Part shown: in pieces, positions 1 through 8,784 of the stretch | Position numbering within the stretch: the stretch's first letter is position 1 | Layout: the number at the start of each line of letters is the position of its first letter | The notes under the pieces: generated by a model | Databases searched by the model: none | Seen by the model: only the letters and a program-made list of their open reading frames with translations | Told to the model about the DNA's origin: nothing | Made by a program: the position numbers and the translations under genes | NCBI RefSeq assembly: GCF_014840935.1 | Contig: NZ_CP062005.1 | Span: 124,001-188,000 of the forward strand | Direction of reading: 5' to 3' | From: Halomonas sp. YLGW01 | Lineage (GTDB): Bacteria > Pseudomonadota > Gammaproteobacteria > Pseudomonadales > Halomonadaceae | Length of the DNA stretch: 64,000 nt

Positions 1-501
1 GAAAGCGCCTGAGGGTCTCGCGAAGGGCGTTGCGACAGGTCAGGGAGAAGTCCACCGGCACCAGGATGTCGCGCCAGGTCTGGGTGGGCGGATGGCTGAC
101 CGAGACCACCGGGCAGGGCGCGCCGCGCAGCACCCGGGCCAGGGTGGTGCCGACGACCAGATCGGGCTGGCCACGCTTGCGATGGGCGCCCATCACGATC
201 ATCTCGACCTCGCGCTCGTGCGCCTCGCGGATGATCTCGGCATAGGGCGCGCCGGTCACCGTCTGGATCAGGCACTCCGGAGCGGGGAGCGCGTAATCCT
301 CGCGGATGTCGGTGAGCATGCGCTCCATCTCGGCGATCACCGCCTGCTCCAGGTCGTGCAGGGCCGCATGGGGCAGGTAGGGGTCGAGGACATGGATCAC
401 GTCGAGGCGGGCGCCGGTCTCCAGCGCCAGGCGGATGGCCCGGCCGAAAGCGGCGCGGTTCTCGGCGGACAGGTCACAGGCGAACAGCAGGGTGTGAGTC
501 A
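1..501 (-). CDS. Universal stress protein (UspA family), 3' part cut off by the window edge
   Basis: Stress-associated nucleotide-binding protein of the UspA superfamily, cytoplasmic. The reading frame opens with MTHTLLFACDLS and shows the usual alpha/beta Usp order: an N-terminal strand, then VIHVLDPYLPH, then the phosphate-binding segment IVMGAHRKRGQPDLVVGTT and RGAPCPVVSV. The second glycine of the usual G-2x-G motif is replaced by Arg, so ATP binding is uncertain. After about 145 residues a new strand, DILVPVDFSL, begins. This looks like the start of a second Usp domain, so the full protein is probably a tandem-domain Usp of about 280 residues. The gene runs off the left end and its stop is not visible. 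It is not adjacent to the TRAP operon, so I do not assign it a TeaD-like role. Confidence 0.85.
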
Positions 502-654
502 TGGTCTCCCTCCCTCATCGTCTCGCGCATCGACCGGCGCGGGGCAGGCAGGTTTCAGCATGGTGGTAGTTGCTGGTCCCTGCAAGGCGGATCAGGGCGC
601 CTGCCGCTGATCTTGCCGCTGCCGCGCGTGCGCTCGGCAGCGGCTGCCCTCGCC

Positions 655-1494
655 TCACCACCAGGCGTGGAAATGGTGCACCGGGCCGCGCCCCTTTCCG
701 ACCTGCAGGCGATGGCTGGCCGCCAGCGCGGCATGCAGCCAGCGCTTGGCCTCGCCGATGGCCTCGACGATATCGGCCTCGGGCGCGCCGCCCGGCAGAC
801 GCGCCAGCCGGGCGGCGATCGCCGAGGAGAGCGTGCAGCCGGTACCGTGCAGGTTGTCGGTGGCAAGCCTGGGAGCCGGTAGCCAGGCGCTGCCGGTGGG
901 GGTGGCCAGCAGGTCCGGACAGTCGGTGCCATCGAGATGCCCGCCCTTGAGCAGCACATAGGGCGCCTTGAGCGCCTTGAGGCCGGGCAGCATCGCCTCC
1001 ATGGCGTCGGGGCTCTTGGGCACCTCACCATCGAGCAGCACCGCGGCCTCGGGCAGGTTGGGGGTGATCACGTCGGACAGCGGCACCAGCACCTCGCGCA
1101 CCGCCTGGATGCCGGCGGCATCGACCAGGGGGTCGCCGCTCTTGGCCACCATCACCGGGTCTAGCACGATCCAGCGCGGCCGGTGGCGCCTGAGCGCCGC
1201 GGCGATGGTCTCGGCGACCTCCCGGTCGGCGACCATGCCGATCTTGACCGCGTCGATATGCACGTCGTCGAGCAGGGTCGCCAGCTGCTCGGCGATCACC
1301 GGCGCCGGCACCGGATGCACCCCGGTGACGCCCCGGGTGCTCTGGGCGGTGAGAGCGGTGACCACGCTGGTGCCGTAGGCACCCAGCGCGGAGAAGGTCT
1401 TGAGGTCGGCCTGCAGGCCGGCGCCACCGCTGGGATCGGAGCCGGCGATGGTCAACACATGGGGAATCGAGGGCACGGCAGAGGAGTCGGTCAT
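655..1494 (-). CDS. thiD: Hydroxymethylpyrimidine/phosphomethylpyrimidine kinase ThiD
   Basis: Thiamine biosynthesis kinase that phosphorylates HMP and then HMP-phosphate to HMP-PP in the cytoplasm. The 279-residue ribokinase-fold protein matches the family length. The substrate motif GSDPSGGAGLQADLKTF starts at residue 18, DPVMVAKSGDPL lies at about 112-123, and KGGH is at 183. The ATP/anion-hole motif HGTGCTLSSAIA, with catalytic-site Cys220, is at 216-227. It stands alone, 153 bases from the stress protein gene and divergent from the YqaA-like gene. No thi genes or TPP riboswitch are visible beside it. Confidence 0.95.
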   Translation of the reverse strand: MTDSSAVPSIPHVLTIAGSDPSGGAGLQADLKTFSALGAYGTSVVTALTAQSTRGVTGVHPVPAPVIAEQLATLLDDVHIDAVKIGMVADREVAETIAAALRRHRPRWIVLDPVMVAKSGDPLVDAAGIQAVREVLVPLSDVITPNLPEAAVLLDGEVPKSPDAMEAMLPGLKALKAPYVLLKGGHLDGTDCPDLLATPTGSAWLPAPRLATDNLHGTGCTLSSAIAARLARLPGGAPEADIVEAIGEAKRWLHAALAASHRLQVGKGRGPVHHFHAWW

Positions 1495-1560
1495 GGCGGT
1501 ACAGACAACATCGGAGTGGACGGGAGCGCCTAGCCTACTGCACGGGCGGGGCGGGGCGCC

Positions 1561-1995
1561 ATGCTAGGGCTCTTCCTGGTGGCGCTGGCCAGCGCCACCC
1601 TGCTGCCCGGGGGCTCCGAGCTGTGGCTGGCCCGGCTGTGGTGCCAGGGTGATCCGCCACTGGCCTTGTGGAGCCTGGCGACCGCCGGCAATACCCTGGG
1701 CAGCCTGATCAACGTGGCTCTGGGGCGCTATGCCCGCCACTATCAACACCGGCGCTGGTTTCCGGCCTCCCCCAAGGCACTGGCCCGGGCTGAACGGGGG
1801 TATCGGCGTCTCGGCGAGGCGAGCCTGCTACTGGCCTGGATGCCGGTGATCGGCGACCCGCTGACGGTGCTGGCCGGCCTCTTCCGGCTGCCCTGGTGGC
1901 GGGCCACGCTGTGGATACTCCTCGCCAAGGGCGGGCGTTACGCCCTGCTGCTATGGCTGGCGGAGCGCTTCCTGGCGCCGCTGTGTGCGGGATGA
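1561..1995 (+). CDS. YqaA-like small membrane protein (SNARE-associated/DedA-related)
   Basis: A 144-residue integral membrane protein resembling the YqaA family, distant relatives of DedA proteins. It has hydrophobic segments at about 1-25 (LGLFLVALASATLLPGGSE), 35-55 (LWSLATAGNTLGSLINVALG), 90-110 (LLLAWMPVIGDPLTVLAGLF) and 115-140. The family's re-entrant signatures are present: LPGGSE near residue 16, GNTLGSLINVALGRYAR, and MPVIGDPLTVLAG. The biochemical function is not established; DedA proteins are linked to membrane homeostasis and lipid flipping. It is divergent from thiD with 66 bases between starts, and its start codon directly follows a GC-rich stretch with no obvious ribosome site. 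Confidence 0.8.
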   Translation: MLGLFLVALASATLLPGGSELWLARLWCQGDPPLALWSLATAGNTLGSLINVALGRYARHYQHRRWFPASPKALARAERGYRRLGEASLLLAWMPVIGDPLTVLAGLFRLPWWRATLWILLAKGGRYALLLWLAERFLAPLCAG

Positions 1996-2023
1996 ACGAG
2001 GCATGAGGCGAGCTGCCGAGCAC

Positions 2024-2050
2024 AAAAAAGGGCCACCCGTGGGTGGCCCT
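2024..2050 (-). terminator. Rho-independent terminator of the TRAP operon
   Basis: GGGCCACCC and GGGTGGCCC form a 9-bp perfect stem with a 2-base apex. Read on the minus strand it is followed by a run of six T (A run at 2024-2029). It lies 20 bases downstream of the dctP stop. Confidence 0.9.
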
Positions 2051-2069
2051 GATCGATCCGGCGCTCGCC

Positions 2070-3176
2070 TTACTCGGTGGTGTCGCCCTCGGGATTGCGG
2101 GCGTTGTAGTAGGCCTGCTCGGAGATGGCGTGGTAGTTCACGACCTTATCCTGGAAGCTGGTGTAGGAGTCGTAAATCTTCTTGGCCATGTCGCTGGACT
2201 CGCCAAGCTCCGCGACCACCCCGGCGGACAGCTCCTTGGCCTTGGCCAGGACATCGTCCGGCAGGCGACGCAGTTCGACGTCATGCTCGTTGAGCAGTGT
2301 CTCGAGGGCGTCGTTGTTGCGCGCGGTGTACTCGTCGAGCATGTCGCCGTTGACGTCACGAATCGCGGTCTTGAGGATCGCCTGCAGGTCGGCCGGCAGT
2401 GAGGCCATGGCCTCCTCGTTGACGATCGCCTCGAACATCACGGTCGGCTCGTGCCAGCCCGGGTAGTAGTAGTAGTCGGCGGCCTGATAGAGGCCGAAGG
2501 CCAGATCGTTGTACGGGCCGATCCACTCGGTGGCATCGATGGCGCCGGACTGCAGCGAGGTGAAGATCTCGCCGCCCGGCATGTTGACGATGGCCACGCC
2601 CATCTGGTCCATGACCTCGCCGCCGAGGCCCGGCATGCGCATCTTCAGGCCCTCGAGGTCGGCGGTGGAGTTGATCTCCTTGTTGAACCAGCCGCCCATC
2701 TGCACGCCGGAGGCGCCAGCGACCATCACATCGACCCCGAACGGCTCGTAGAGCTCGTTCCACAGTTCCATGCCGCCGCCGTAGTGCAGCCAGGCGTTCA
2801 TTTCCTGGGCGTTCATGCCGAACGGCACGGCGGCGAAGAACTGGGCGGCCGGCGCCTTGCCCTTCCAGTAGTAGGAGGCGGAGTGGCCCAGTTCGGCGGT
2901 GCCTTCGGACACGGCATCGAACACCTCGAAGCCCGGCACCAGCTGGCCGGCGCCGAAGACGTTGATGGTCAGGCGGCCGTTGGACATTTCATCCACCAGC
3001 TTGGCGAGGCGCTCCGGCCCCTGGCCGACGCCCGGGAAGTTCTTCGGCCAGGAGGTGACCATCTTCCATTCGAAGGTTTCCTGAGCCTTTGCGGTGTTGT
3101 CCACGCCGGAGACCAGGAACAGGCCGGAGGCAGCGGTGCCGAGTGCCACGGCGGCGACGAGTGACTTGAGTTTCAT
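2070..3176 (-). CDS. dctP: TRAP transporter substrate-binding protein, DctP/TakP type
   Basis: Periplasmic solute-binding subunit of a tripartite ATP-independent periplasmic transporter, 368 residues from the chosen start. That start (MKLKSLVAAVALG) is preceded by a GAGAGGAAG ribosome site and begins a Sec signal peptide cleaved near AKA-Q30. An upstream in-frame ATG at 3203 would add nine residues and has no ribosome site. The mature protein has the DctP fold signatures LKMRMPGLGGEV, with the ligand-binding Arg, and EWIGPYNDLAFGLYQAADYYYYPGWHEP. These are closest, as I recall, to the TakP 2-oxoacid-binding group, so pyruvate or another 2-oxoacid is a plausible ligand but unproven. It is the last gene of dctQ-dctM-dctP and is separated from dctM by 156 bases holding a strong hairpin. 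Confidence 0.92.
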   Translation of the reverse strand: MKLKSLVAAVALGTAASGLFLVSGVDNTAKAQETFEWKMVTSWPKNFPGVGQGPERLAKLVDEMSNGRLTINVFGAGQLVPGFEVFDAVSEGTAELGHSASYYWKGKAPAAQFFAAVPFGMNAQEMNAWLHYGGGMELWNELYEPFGVDVMVAGASGVQMGGWFNKEINSTADLEGLKMRMPGLGGEVMDQMGVAIVNMPGGEIFTSLQSGAIDATEWIGPYNDLAFGLYQAADYYYYPGWHEPTVMFEAIVNEEAMASLPADLQAILKTAIRDVNGDMLDEYTARNNDALETLLNEHDVELRRLPDDVLAKAKELSAGVVAELGESSDMAKKIYDSYTSFQDKVVNYHAISEQAYYNARNPEGDTTE

Positions 3177-3273
3177 GCGACTTCCTCTCGTTGTTGTGCG
3201 CATCGTTGTGCGAATTGTGTTGCGAGAGGCCCGCCGAGGCGGACCGGCATGCGAATCGGGCCGGGGCCCGAAG

Positions 3274-3293
3274 CCGGCACCCGAGGGTGCCGG
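3274..3293 (-). other. Intercistronic hairpin between dctM and dctP
   Basis: CCGGCACCC and GGGTGCCGG form a perfect inverted repeat with a 2-base centre. It lies in the gap between the permease gene and the binding-protein gene and has no T run, so it is unlikely to terminate. It may protect or process the mRNA so that the binding protein is made in excess over the permeases. Confidence 0.6.
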
Positions 3294-3332
3294 GGAGACT
3301 TCATGATCTTCTTATATGGTGTTAAGCATCGG

Positions 3333-4736
3333 TCAGAATTGCGCCGGCAGCCAGGTGGCGAGCTCCGGGAAGAAGGCCAGGGCGACCAGCATGGCCAACT
3401 GCAAGGCGATGAACGGCATGACCCCGCGATAGATGGCCGAGGTCGGCACCGACTCCGGCGCCACGCCGCGCAGGTAGAAGAGCGCGAAGCCGAAGGGTGG
3501 CGTCAGGAACGAGGTCTGCAGGTTGATGGCGATCATGATGCCGAGCCAGATCGGGTCGAGGCCCATGGCCAGCAGGATCGGCCCCACGATCGGCACCACC
3601 ACGAAGGTGATCTCGATGAAGTCGAGGATGAAGCCGAGCAGGAAGATCACCACCATCACCACCAGAGTGGCGCCCACCACGCCGCCGGGCATGTTGTTGA
3701 AGACCTCGTGGATCAGTTCCTCGCCGCCGAAGGCGCGGAACACCAGCGAGAACAGCGCCGCGCCGATCAGGATCAGGAACACCATGGTGGTGACATGCGC
3801 GGTGGAGCGCAGGGCATCCTTGAGGGTCTCGAAGTCCAGCTGCCGGTAGGCCAGGGCCAGCACCAGGGCGCCGAAGGCACCCACCGCCGAGGCCTCGGTG
3901 GGGGTGGCGAAGCCGCCGAGGATCGAACCCAGCACCGCGATGATCAGCACGATCGGCGGTACCAGCCCCTTGAGCAGCAGCGTGAACAGGCTGCCCTGGT
4001 GGCCCAGCTCCGCCATCAGCTCCTCGCGATCGGCGGGCGGCGCCGCCTCGGGCTTGAGCCAGGCGATGAAGGTGACATAGGCGATATAGAGCGCCACCAG
4101 GATCAGGCCGGGCACCAGGGCACCCATGAACAGATCGCCCACCGAGACGGTCTTGGGGCTGAAGATGCCCATCGACAGCTGCGCCTGCTGGTAGGCGGAC
4201 GACAGCACGTCGCCGAGCAGCACCAGGGCGATCGAGGGCGGGATGATCTGGCCCAGGGTGCCGGTGGCGCAGATGGTGCCGGTGGCCAGCGGCATGCTAT
4301 AGCCGCGCTTGAGCATGGTCGGCAGCGACAGCAGACCCATGGTCACCACGGTGGCGCCGACGATGCCGGTGGAGGCCGCCAGCAGCATGCCGACCAGGGT
4401 CACCGAGATGCCCAGCCCACCGCGCATCGAGCCGAACAGCAGCGCCATGGCGTCGAGCAGGGTCTCGGCGACCTTCGACTTCTCGAGCAGGACCCCCATC
4501 AGCACGAACAGCGGCACCGCCAGCAGGGTCTGGTTGGTCATGATGCCGTAGAGGCGGTTGGGGAAGGCCGAGAGGAAGCCGCCATCGAAATGGGCATCGA
4601 TGCCGACTGCCTCGAGGCCCATGCCGAGCCCGGCGAAGGCCAGGGCGGTGCCGGCGAGAGACAGGGCGACCGGGAAGCCGAACATCAGCACCACGCAGAT
4701 GACGGCGAACAGGATCAGGGGCATGAATTCCAGCAT
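3333..4736 (-). CDS. dctM: TRAP transporter large permease DctM
   Basis: The 467-residue polytopic inner-membrane subunit that couples Na+ flow to solute uptake. It has the roughly 12 hydrophobic helices of the DctM/IT superfamily, starting with MLEFMPLILFAVICVVLMFGFPVALSLAG. Family segments include LLAVPLFVLMG, ATGTLGQIIPPSIALVLLG and LQTSFLTPPFGFALFYLRG. Its ATG overlaps the dctQ stop by one base (TAATG), indicating translational coupling. Length matches the mannitol/chloroaromatic/2-oxoacid TRAP branch. It works with DctQ in the membrane and the periplasmic DctP encoded downstream. Confidence 0.95.
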   Translation of the reverse strand: MLEFMPLILFAVICVVLMFGFPVALSLAGTALAFAGLGMGLEAVGIDAHFDGGFLSAFPNRLYGIMTNQTLLAVPLFVLMGVLLEKSKVAETLLDAMALLFGSMRGGLGISVTLVGMLLAASTGIVGATVVTMGLLSLPTMLKRGYSMPLATGTICATGTLGQIIPPSIALVLLGDVLSSAYQQAQLSMGIFSPKTVSVGDLFMGALVPGLILVALYIAYVTFIAWLKPEAAPPADREELMAELGHQGSLFTLLLKGLVPPIVLIIAVLGSILGGFATPTEASAVGAFGALVLALAYRQLDFETLKDALRSTAHVTTMVFLILIGAALFSLVFRAFGGEELIHEVFNNMPGGVVGATLVVMVVIFLLGFILDFIEITFVVVPIVGPILLAMGLDPIWLGIMIAINLQTSFLTPPFGFALFYLRGVAPESVPTSAIYRGVMPFIALQLAMLVALAFFPELATWLPAQF

Positions 4737-5314
4737 TACAGCAGTTCCTCGGCGTCGTCATCGTGGGTCGGCGCCAGGCGCCCGGTGAAGATCATGGCGT
4801 TGCGCACCACCTCGACGAGCCCTTGCATCAGCATCAGGCCGGCGAATAGCGGAATCAGCGTCTTGAGCAGGAAGATGCCTGGGATGCCGCCGGACTCCGG
4901 TGAGCCCTCGAGGATCGCCCAGGACTTGCCGACATAGCCCAGGCTGGTCAGGATCACGAAGACCATCACCGGGACCAGCAGGAAGAGGGTGCCGAGCAGG
5001 TCAACGAGCGCCTTCTTCCGCGCCGTCATGGCGCGATAGAAGATATCCACCCGCACATGGCCGTCGTGCTTCAGGGTATAGCCCGCGGCCAGCATGAAGA
5101 CGGTGGCGTGCATGTACATCACCGATTCCTGCATGGGGATGCTGTTGAAGTTGAAGGCGTAGCGCAGCACCACGATCAGGAACTGGATCAGCATCATGAT
5201 CAGGATCAGCCAGGACAGGCTTCGGCCCAGCCAGTCCGAGGCCTGGTCGAGCCTGGCAACGATGCCCGGCAGCGTGGATGAAGAGGGCATGGGAGTCTCG
5301 CTCTGGGTGTCCAA
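4736..5314 (-). CDS. dctQ: TRAP transporter small permease DctQ
   Basis: The 192-residue small membrane subunit of the TRAP carrier. It has four hydrophobic segments: about 33-53 (SWLILIMMLIQFLIVVLRYAF), 65-85, 107-130 (LVDLLGTLFLLVPVMVFVILT) and 150-172. The DctQ signature QESVMYMHATVFMLAAGYTLKHDGHVRVD is present in the middle. It is the first gene of the operon, and its TAA overlaps the dctM ATG. No transcriptional regulator gene is adjacent, but repeated motifs lie upstream (5361-5449). Confidence 0.93.
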   Translation of the reverse strand: MDTQSETPMPSSSTLPGIVARLDQASDWLGRSLSWLILIMMLIQFLIVVLRYAFNFNSIPMQESVMYMHATVFMLAAGYTLKHDGHVRVDIFYRAMTARKKALVDLLGTLFLLVPVMVFVILTSLGYVGKSWAILEGSPESGGIPGIFLLKTLIPLFAGLMLMQGLVEVVRNAMIFTGRLAPTHDDDAEELL

Positions 5315-5360
5315 CGGGAGTCATCGCCATGGGCGCGCCAGCGAGGTCGGCCATGGCGGG

Positions 5361-5449
5361 TGGTCGGTACCACTATGGTCGGTGAGTGTACGTGATTTGC
5401 GCAAGCGCTGTTATGCCAAGGACTTATCCATTGGTCGAACGCATTGGTC
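5361..5449 (-). promoter_or_regulatory. Repeated motifs upstream of the TRAP operon (candidate operators)
   Basis: Two kinds of repeat sit in the 135-base region before dctQ. TGGTCGGT occurs twice in direct orientation around 5361-5383, and the first copy also forms an inverted repeat, TGGT-CGGT-ACCA. CATTGGTC occurs twice at 5429-5436 and 5442-5449 with a 13-base period. TGGT-n-ACCA elements are typical of GntR/FadR-type regulators, but the 4-base spacer and the direct-repeat form are not canonical. No promoter could be fixed with confidence. Confidence 0.35.
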
Positions 5450-6310
5450 TTACCTATTGCCCAGTGAGGCGAAACAGGCTTCCGGCAGGCGCACATCGAC
5501 GGCGATGGGCAGGTGGTCGGAGAAGAGGCGGTCGAGGACGCGGACCTCGTCGGCCTTGAGGGAGGTGGACAGCAGGATATGGTCCAGTGCCCGGCGGGGC
5601 TGCCAGGAGGGATAGCTCAGCGGGGGGCGCACCGGATGCAGCGGCAGGGACGAGCAGAACCGCGAGTGGGCATGCAGCTGGTCGGGTGTGCAGTTGAGAT
5701 CCCCCATCACCACCACATGGCGCAGCGGCGTGATGATATCGCTCAGATAATCCAGCTGACGGGCACGGGTCCGATAGCCGAGCGCCAGGTGGGCGACGAA
5801 CAGGTGCAGGGCATCGGGCCCCGCGCCGAACTGGGCATGGATGGCGCCCCGCCCGGGCAGGGTGCCGGGCAGGCGATGTTCCTCGAGGCGCGTGGGGGAG
5901 AGCCGCGAGAGCAGCCCATTGCTGTGCTGGGCGACCCGGCCCAGGTTGCGGTTGAGCTGCTGATAGTGATGGGGAAAGCCGGCCTGCTGAGCCAGGTATT
6001 CGACCTGATTGACGTGGCCGGAGCGAAAGCTGCCGCCGTCGACCTCTTGCAGGCCGACGAGGTCGAAGTCCCTTAAGACCTCGCTCATCATCGCCAGGCG
6101 GTCGAGGCGACGCGGGTGTGGCAGCAGGTGCTGCCAGCTGCGGGTCAGGTAGTGGTGGTAGGCCGAGGTCTGGATGCCGACCTGCAGGTTGAAGGTCAGC
6201 AGGCGCAGGTGATGGCCACCCGAGTGCGGCGGGTGGCCCTCGGCGCTGGACAGGGCACGACGCTGAGCAAGGGTCATCGCAGGGCTCTTCGCCAGGTCAT
6301 CGTGTGCCAT
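5450..6310 (-). CDS. Endonuclease/exonuclease/phosphatase (EEP) family protein
   Basis: A 286-residue cytoplasmic metal-dependent phosphoesterase of the EEP (DNase I-like) fold. The catalytic set is complete: Asn41 in LLTFNLQVG, Glu89 in VGLQEVDGG, His174 in FVAHLALG, Asp204 and Asn206 in VMGDLNCTPD, and Ser264-Asp265-His266 in LFSDHLPIAVDV. The substrate is not known and could be a nucleic acid, phospholipid or sugar phosphate. It follows dsbA by 16 bases and is the third gene of a cytochrome c4-dsbA-EEP cluster, an order I recall from Pseudomonas. The first 30 residues are weakly conserved in type, so the internal Met12 is an alternative start. Confidence 0.88.
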   Translation of the reverse strand: MAHDDLAKSPAMTLAQRRALSSAEGHPPHSGGHHLRLLTFNLQVGIQTSAYHHYLTRSWQHLLPHPRRLDRLAMMSEVLRDFDLVGLQEVDGGSFRSGHVNQVEYLAQQAGFPHHYQQLNRNLGRVAQHSNGLLSRLSPTRLEEHRLPGTLPGRGAIHAQFGAGPDALHLFVAHLALGYRTRARQLDYLSDIITPLRHVVVMGDLNCTPDQLHAHSRFCSSLPLHPVRPPLSYPSWQPRRALDHILLSTSLKADEVRVLDRLFSDHLPIAVDVRLPEACFASLGNR

Positions 6311-6326
6311 GACACTGCCTTCTCGC

Positions 6327-6965
6327 TCATGAGGCGTCGTCGCGTGCCTCGCGGACCTGATCGACCAGGGCGCCGGCGATCTGCGGCATGTTCTCGAGGC
6401 TGCCGGCGCTGGACGGGGTGATCACGTAGCGACCGTCGACGATCAGGGCCGGGACCCCCATCAGGCGCATGGCGCGCATGCGGGCGTGTGCCTGGTTGAC
6501 CTGGCTCTTGACCCCGAAGGAGGTCAGCGCGCTCTGGGCTTCCTCCTCGCTGACACCATAATCGCTGAAGAAGTCGGCGATCTCGTCGGTATCGGTCAGT
6601 TGCTGGCCACCCTCGTGGATCGCATCGAAGAAGTCGTCATGAATCTCCTCCTGGATGCCCAGCTGCTCGGCGGCGTAGAAGGCCACCGCATGACGATTCC
6701 AGGTGCCGCCCATGGTGGCCGGCATGCGCTGGAAGCTGACGTCATCGGGCAGTTCGGCGACCCAGGCGTTGAGCGGGTCCTCGAGCTTGTAGCAATGCGG
6801 GCAGCCATACCAGAAGGCCTCGGTGACCTCGATCTGGCCATCCTCGACGCGGGTCGGTACCGGCTCATCCAGTACCTCGTAGTGTTCGCCGGCGACCGGT
6901 GGGGCCGCCAGGGCCAGCGTGGACATGCTAAGGCCTAAGAGGGCAACGCTGAGGGTCTTGAACAT
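6327..6965 (-). CDS. dsbA: Thiol:disulfide interchange protein DsbA
   Basis: Periplasmic oxidase that introduces disulfides into exported proteins. At 212 residues it has the family's usual length. The start MFKTLSVALLGLSMSTLALA gives a clean signal peptide cleaved near Ala20-Ala21 and follows a GGAG ribosome site; a longer frame upstream to 7157 has no support. The thioredoxin-fold active site CPHC is at 55-58 (FWYGCPHCYK), the helical insertion at about 65-140, and the cis-proline at 172 (MGVPALIV). It lies between cytochrome c4 (256 bases upstream) and the EEP gene. Confidence 0.95.
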   Translation of the reverse strand: MFKTLSVALLGLSMSTLALAAPPVAGEHYEVLDEPVPTRVEDGQIEVTEAFWYGCPHCYKLEDPLNAWVAELPDDVSFQRMPATMGGTWNRHAVAFYAAEQLGIQEEIHDDFFDAIHEGGQQLTDTDEIADFFSDYGVSEEEAQSALTSFGVKSQVNQAHARMRAMRLMGVPALIVDGRYVITPSSAGSLENMPQIAGALVDQVREARDDAS

Positions 6966-7221
6966 GCGAAAAAATCTCCGTGAAAGGCTGGCTCGGATCG
7001 CGAATCCGACCGTAATAGCCACAAAGGTAACAGGAAATGCCGGTGGGGTGAGCCCCGGCCACTGGCTTTGAACCCGACCGGTCGACAGGGTTCCATTAGC
7101 GATGCCCCCTGAAGTGCTGCCCTTGAGATGAAGCCTCGAACCGCCGTCCCCTGACATGCAGAGGACGGCCCGAGGGCCGCCCTCAGTATATCCGCTTTCG
7201 GGGCAGGTGGTGGGCGGCAGC

Positions 7222-7836
7222 TCAGTGGAGGCCCAGCACGTACTGGGAGACCGCCTGCATGTCGCGATCGCTCATCTTGGCGGCGATGGTGCGCATGATG
7301 GCGCTGGGGTCGTTGGCGCGCTCGCCGGCCGCGAAGTCCTGTAGGGTGGAGACGAGATAGTCGGTCTTCTGGCCCGACAGCGCCGGATAGACCGCCGTGC
7401 CGATGCCCTGGCCGGTGGGGCTGTGACAGGCGGCACAGGCGGGAATGCCCTTGGCCATGTCGCCGGCCCGGTACAGTTCCTCGCCCCGGGCGATCACCTC
7501 GTCGTCGGCCTCGACCTGACCGAGATTCGGCGTCATGTTGGCGAAGTAGGCGGCCACGTCGGCGGCGTCCTGATCGGAATAGTTGTCGACCTGCCCGGCC
7601 ATCTGGGCCACGACGCGCTCGCCGTCGCGAATGTTCATGATCTGCTTGGTCAGGTAGGAGGCCTGCTGGCCGGCGAGGTTCGGGAACATGCCCACGGCAC
7701 TGATGCCTTCGGCACCATGACAGGCGGCGCAGCTCTGCGCCATCTCGCGGCCCGCGGCCGGATCGCCCTCGAGGTCGGCGTGAGCGACGCCGATGGCGCC
7801 CAGGGTCAGTGCCAAGCTTGCCAGTAACTTTCTCAT
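7222..7836 (-). CDS. Dihaem cytochrome c4
   Basis: A 204-residue periplasmic dihaem electron carrier, probably donating to a terminal oxidase such as the cbb3 type. The signal peptide MRKLLASLALTLGAIGVAHA ends at residue 20. Two homologous c-type domains follow, each with a haem site: CAACH at 36-40 and CAACH at 134-138. Met residues downstream of each site (for example Met79 and Met188) are candidates for axial ligands. The start at 7836 was chosen because it begins the signal peptide; in-frame ATGs further upstream add non-signal residues. It is divergent from engB and heads the cluster with dsbA. Confidence 0.93.
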   Translation of the reverse strand: MRKLLASLALTLGAIGVAHADLEGDPAAGREMAQSCAACHGAEGISAVGMFPNLAGQQASYLTKQIMNIRDGERVVAQMAGQVDNYSDQDAADVAAYFANMTPNLGQVEADDEVIARGEELYRAGDMAKGIPACAACHSPTGQGIGTAVYPALSGQKTDYLVSTLQDFAAGERANDPSAIMRTIAAKMSDRDMQAVSQYVLGLH

Positions 7837-8056
7837 CGCGTATCCACTATGCCGGTACATGATTGGCCGGTACGACCCCTGAGGGAACGCCACGACGCGG
7901 GCGCGGCCTTGCAGGGCACGGCTCGCGATCGGCGAGAGCGCGGTGGTACACTAGCCTGCCCCAGGACGCAGTCATAAGCCACTGCAGTATATCCCCTTCC
8001 ATTGACAACTTGAATTGACCGATCGTCGCCGTCAAGCCTCAGGACACCCATCGCCC

Positions 8057-8674
8057 ATGCCGCGTCTCAACTATCAGACTGCCCGCTTTCTCACCAGTGC
8101 GCCGACGCTGGCCAAGTGCCCGCCGGACACGGGGGTGGAAGTGGCCTTCGCCGGCCGCTCCAACGCCGGCAAGTCCAGCGCCATCAACGCCCTGACGCAA
8201 CAGAAGGCACTGGCGCGAACCTCCAAGACGCCGGGACGTACGCAGCTGATCAACTTCTTCGGCCTCGCCAATGGCGAGGAACGCCGTCTGGTGGACCTTC
8301 CCGGTTATGGATATGCCAAGGTGCCGGAGCAGGTCAAGCTCGAGTGGCAGCGCCACCTGGCCGAGTACCTGCAGGAGCGCGGCTCGCTCAAGGGCCTGGT
8401 GCTGCTGATGGACGTGCGTCATCCGTTGACCGAATTCGATGAAATGATGCTGGGCTGGGCCGACGACAAGGACATGCCGGTACGCATCCTGCTGACCAAG
8501 GCCGACAAGCTGAAGCCCGGCGTGGCCAAGAACGCCCTGCACAATGTGCGCGGCCGGCTGCGGGAGTGGGAAGATCTGGTGACGGTGCAGCTGTTCTCCG
8601 CCCTCAAGCGGCAGGGCGTCGATGAGGTGCATCAGCAGCTGGATGATTGGCTGGTGGGCGACGAGACGGACTGA
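8057..8674 (+). CDS. engB: Ribosome biogenesis GTPase EngB (YihA/YsxC)
   Basis: A 205-residue TRAFAC-class GTPase needed for late large-subunit assembly. The G motifs are in order: G1 GRSNAGKSS at 33-41, G2 TPGRTQ at 58-63, G3 DLPGYG at 80-85, G4 TKAD and a C-terminal SAL G5. The start at 8057 gives [11 protein letters not shown], the usual N-terminus; an earlier ATG at 8015 would add 14 unrelated residues. It faces the cytochrome c4 gene. Confidence 0.95.
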   Translation: MPRLNYQTARFLTSAPTLAKCPPDTGVEVAFAGRSNAGKSSAINALTQQKALARTSKTPGRTQLINFFGLANGEERRLVDLPGYGYAKVPEQVKLEWQRHLAEYLQERGSLKGLVLLMDVRHPLTEFDEMMLGWADDKDMPVRILLTKADKLKPGVAKNALHNVRGRLREWEDLVTVQLFSALKRQGVDEVHQQLDDWLVGDETD

Positions 8675-8784
8675 TCCGACTCAATGCGCACCGCGGGCCT
8701 CGTCCGGTCGTGCGTCGTTGTGTGCCTTCTCGCCGTGGGGCGAGTCAGCCCCCTGACCAGAAGCCCCCTAGCTAGAACTCTAGG

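Noticed and set aside
1-5314. Ectoine TRAP transporter teaABC with TeaD stress protein
   Set aside because: The stress protein gene is separated by thiD and a YqaA gene on different strands, the operon order is Q-M-P, and the binding protein looks TakP-like.
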